DNA of 32,761 bases. It comes from Acanthaster planci. Its lineage: Eukaryota > Echinodermata > Asteroidea > Valvatida > Acanthasteridae. The notes under the pieces are model-generated. The model worked only from the letters and a program-made list of their open reading frames with translations, ran no database searches and had not been told where the DNA came from. Both the position numbers and the translations under genes were made by a program. The stretch spans positions 10,040 through 42,800 of the forward strand of contig NW_019091700.1 in assembly GCF_001949145.1 (NCBI RefSeq). Reading direction: 5' to 3'. This document shows positions 30,101-32,761 of the stretch, one piece after another. Every line of letters begins with the position of its first letter. Positions within the stretch are counted from its first letter, which is position 1.

Positions 30101-32761
30101 TATTTGTGAATAGGGCGTATCATGTTTGATGTTTTGCGCACCACTGAATATAACTCAATCTGATCCTGTGTCTTTCCTGTGTGTGTCAAAGACCTGCTTT
30201 GCTGAGCTTTGATGTTACGTGGGCTGAAGAATGTTGCAATTACAAGTAAGATAAAAACAGGGAAAATGCAGAGTCAACCTGCCCTAGTGTGAAAAATGCA
30301 CATATCAGTGTGCGTGAGCATGGTTTTAAAGTGTTTTGTTTGAATCAGCTTTTTTTTTTTACATCCATCCTTCTGCTTGAGAGGTTGGAAGTTTGGTTTA
30401 CAGAAGTACAACTTTTTCTCGCTAAACATGCCTAAAGGAAATATTGGTTTTTAAAAACGTCAGTATGCCATTATTAGGGATCATTTTGGGGCACAGAAGT
30501 GGTGCATTTCAGGATTAGTATTCAGACTTGTAGGTCAGTTGAAATTTTCAAGAATTTGGATTTTTTTGTCTCTTTGTTAATGTTTTCTCTGAATTGCCTG
30601 TGCAGCCTCCAAATGATTGAAAGGATACTAATCTGGTTAAACTGGCGCAGTCATTTATTACATGGAAGAGTTCTAAGTTTCCTCAGTGATATTAATTTAT
30701 CATTATCCACTAAATGCAGCATGGGTTCTGTCTTTCTTGCATGTCTCCAGGGATTTACCGGTCAGAATATTTAAAATAAAATAGACTAAATTCATGTGTC
30801 TAATGCAGAAAAAACCTTGGAATTCTTTTTCTGCTTTTGGTCTTGTCCAGACACATTGCAGATTCTGATAACCAGGGTTCTCACTTTCATAGAAAATCCT
30901 GAAAAAAATCCTGGAACATAAAATCATGGAAAAGTCATGGGAAAAAGGGGGGGGTTCTGGAAAAGTTAGAAAAATTCATGGAATGTAAGGGCATGCAAGA
31001 GTTATGTTTTTTTATGGACCACTTTGATAAACAGAATAAGGGTAAATGAACAGGCTATATCCTTGTCAGTCTGTAATGGTGGCTATGGATAATACCAAAC
31101 AACTTTACAATGCAAAATGGCGTTAAACACATGACCCATCATTTGCTGTTCAATCCAAGAAGTAACTGAAGAAATTATTGTTGAAAAGCATACATGTACT
31201 TGGTTTAAGAGATGGTTATGGGACTAAACTCCCTGTGAAATTCTTTCCTGGAAGCTGTCATTTTCAAGAATACAGTGAAAGCAGGCCATTTTCAGGAATA
31301 GGCGCATTTTGGGGAAAATTGCCATTAGAAGCACGTGCAAACATTCACATGACACACGTGTGCAGTTACTATAGTTCATTGGCTCAGTGTCTGACATCAC
31401 GCATCAGTAGCTGCTATTGCCTGATGGTGAGAATGTGTCCCAGATGCTGAATGACTCAGAACTTTTGAAATCAAAATCCTAGAATCTTGTTTTCTTGGAA
31501 TATACAGTATTCACTGTGCTGAAACTTCTTCAGTTCTTTTCTTCTTCTTTTTGTAGGCACCCTTCTTTAGATTTTGAGTAAACTTGCTGCAAAGGCAAAT
31601 CCTTTACCTTTAAATGTCAATAAAACTGTCATATTTTAGTCCTAGAAAGTCCTGGAATTCAGTTTTCACATTTCTGTGAAAACACTAAAATCGCAAAATT
31701 GTGGTGCTGAATACAACAGTGACAACTCTACCCCACTCCGAAGAAGAAAACCTGGTGATGTGTCTTCTGTGGCTCAGATATGTATTACAGAAGAAATTGT
31801 ATGTCCAAAGTCTTGACAACTGAATAATCTTCTCATTTATTGAGACATTTATTTCAATAAATGAATCGCTGGGTTGAAATCCTAAATTTCTTTTGCAAAA
31901 GTTTTATAGCCTCATCTTCACTACAAGCCACAAGCCACATGTACATTCATGTATGTACAGATACATGTACATGTGCCTGTGAATGATAGTTCCAATGTGG
32001 ACAGTACCGGGGCCTTGTTGTCTTGAAGGATGAGCCAGCACTGACAACATCATCACCAACAACTTCACCTCAAGAATGACCAAGACCCATGGTCATTTAT
32101 CATCTCCTATCCAAATCTCATCTATGCCTGTCTTGGGCACTTGAATTTTTTTGGTTGGCTTCCGAGGATTGTGATGATAGATATATCATCCAATTCTGAG
32201 TGAGCGTTGGAAAAATGTGGAGAGCCAGGAATGCAATTGCCAAGGTGGCGTGACTGAAATGTCCTTTCAGGTCACTCAGCATCTTTCAACAAGGAACCCG
32301 GGCAAAGTAGCTCCACATGAGGGGCGAGCAATAAATTATTAGAAACTAGTTCAAATTTGATCATAGGTAGAGCAGAGCTCAAACCGAGGCATTCGTGCAG
32401 TATTTGAATGGGGAACACATTTCTGACCCAAACAAACATCAAACTGATCTGCAAAGTCACCAGATCCAATTCTGAGTTCCTGGCTTCTGGCAAGTGTCGG
32501 AATCATTAGGACCTGTGTACATTTTTGCACACTGTCACATGTAAGTCTCTTAGTGCCTTACAGAGTGATCAGCTCATTCCAATGCAGACCTGGCCCCCTC
32601 CTAGTCATTTGATGTGATGGCACATACGTGACTGTGCTTTTGCAGCGGAAACATGAGCTGTGTCAATGGCCATCATGCCATTGCGGTGACATGATTTTTA
32701 AAATAATTTCAATTGCATGTAAAAACCATAGTTTACATGTATCCCATCAAGCTACCCAGCT
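27193..32761. other. TBCD intron 31 (at least 5,569 bp, unfinished)
   Basis: No further TBCD exon was found on reading for the expected C-terminal segment (human VQFPGDVRRQALLQL...HRFPLIRK region). No open frame resembles a gene on either strand. Contents noted: an 18-bp palindrome at 28530-28547, 'tcctggaa/tcatggaa' words at about 30873-30985 and again near 31645-31660, and ACATGTAC-rich sequence near 31938-31975. Confidence 0.6.
28530..28547. repeat. Perfect 18-bp palindrome TAGTACGCATGCGTACTA
   Basis: Identical on both strands, preceded at 28519-28528 by another palindrome (CAGTATACTG). It sits inside a wider TGTGTAG...CTACACA inverted pair. Function unknown. Confidence 0.8.

Overview
This is an intron-dense animal nuclear segment carrying two genes on the + strand. 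Left to right they are the last three coding exons of PIGQ (GPI1, a subunit of the GPI-anchor GlcNAc transferase, coding 742-2692) and the first 31 coding exons of TBCD (tubulin-folding cofactor D, coding 6408-27192, continuing beyond the window). Both were recognised by recalled similarity to the human proteins. Every intron called has GT-AG ends, and reading phase carries through all 31 TBCD exons (3,293 coding bases, 1,097 complete codons plus two bases). The window therefore holds most of an apparently intact, functional gene. Introns of a few hundred bp, moderate AT richness, many short MITE-like elements and scattered 'taggccta' words suggest a marine invertebrate, perhaps a deuterostome such as an echinoderm, hemichordate or amphioxus. 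The species cannot be fixed from the sequence alone.

Layout: 1-741 is a 35-bp minisatellite followed by PIGQ intron. PIGQ ends at 2692, with a poly(A) signal at 2983-2988. From about 3006 to 6407 is intergenic, and its right half holds a degenerate, bidirectional array of a roughly 40-bp motif ending about 110 bp before the TBCD start codon. TBCD exons 1-31 follow to 27192. From 27193 to the end is one unfinished intron of at least 5.6 kb, and the last ~100 residues of TBCD are not seen.

The unusual content is in the non-coding DNA. (i) A dispersed repeat family has a core of 12-bp tandem units (consensus AGWCCAYKCACA) that varies in length: about 28 units in intron 4, 7 in intron 8, about 2-4 degenerate units in intron 3, and a core-less relative in the last PIGQ intron. 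(ii) Two ~450-bp terminal-inverted-repeat elements lie in opposite orientation in introns 12 and 14, forming a long inverted repeat around exons 13 and 14. (iii) Several further MITEs are present: a TA-flanked family with two copies, a long-TIR foldback element, and a TTA-flanked Harbinger-like element. (iv) A frameshifted tail of a non-LTR retrotransposon lies in intron 19. (v) The bidirectional motif array upstream of TBCD fits no family I recognise.

The two genes have no direct functional link: PIGQ acts in the ER membrane in the first step of GPI synthesis, and TBCD in the cytosol in alpha/beta-tubulin heterodimer assembly. No viral, toxin or CRISPR-like feature was seen.
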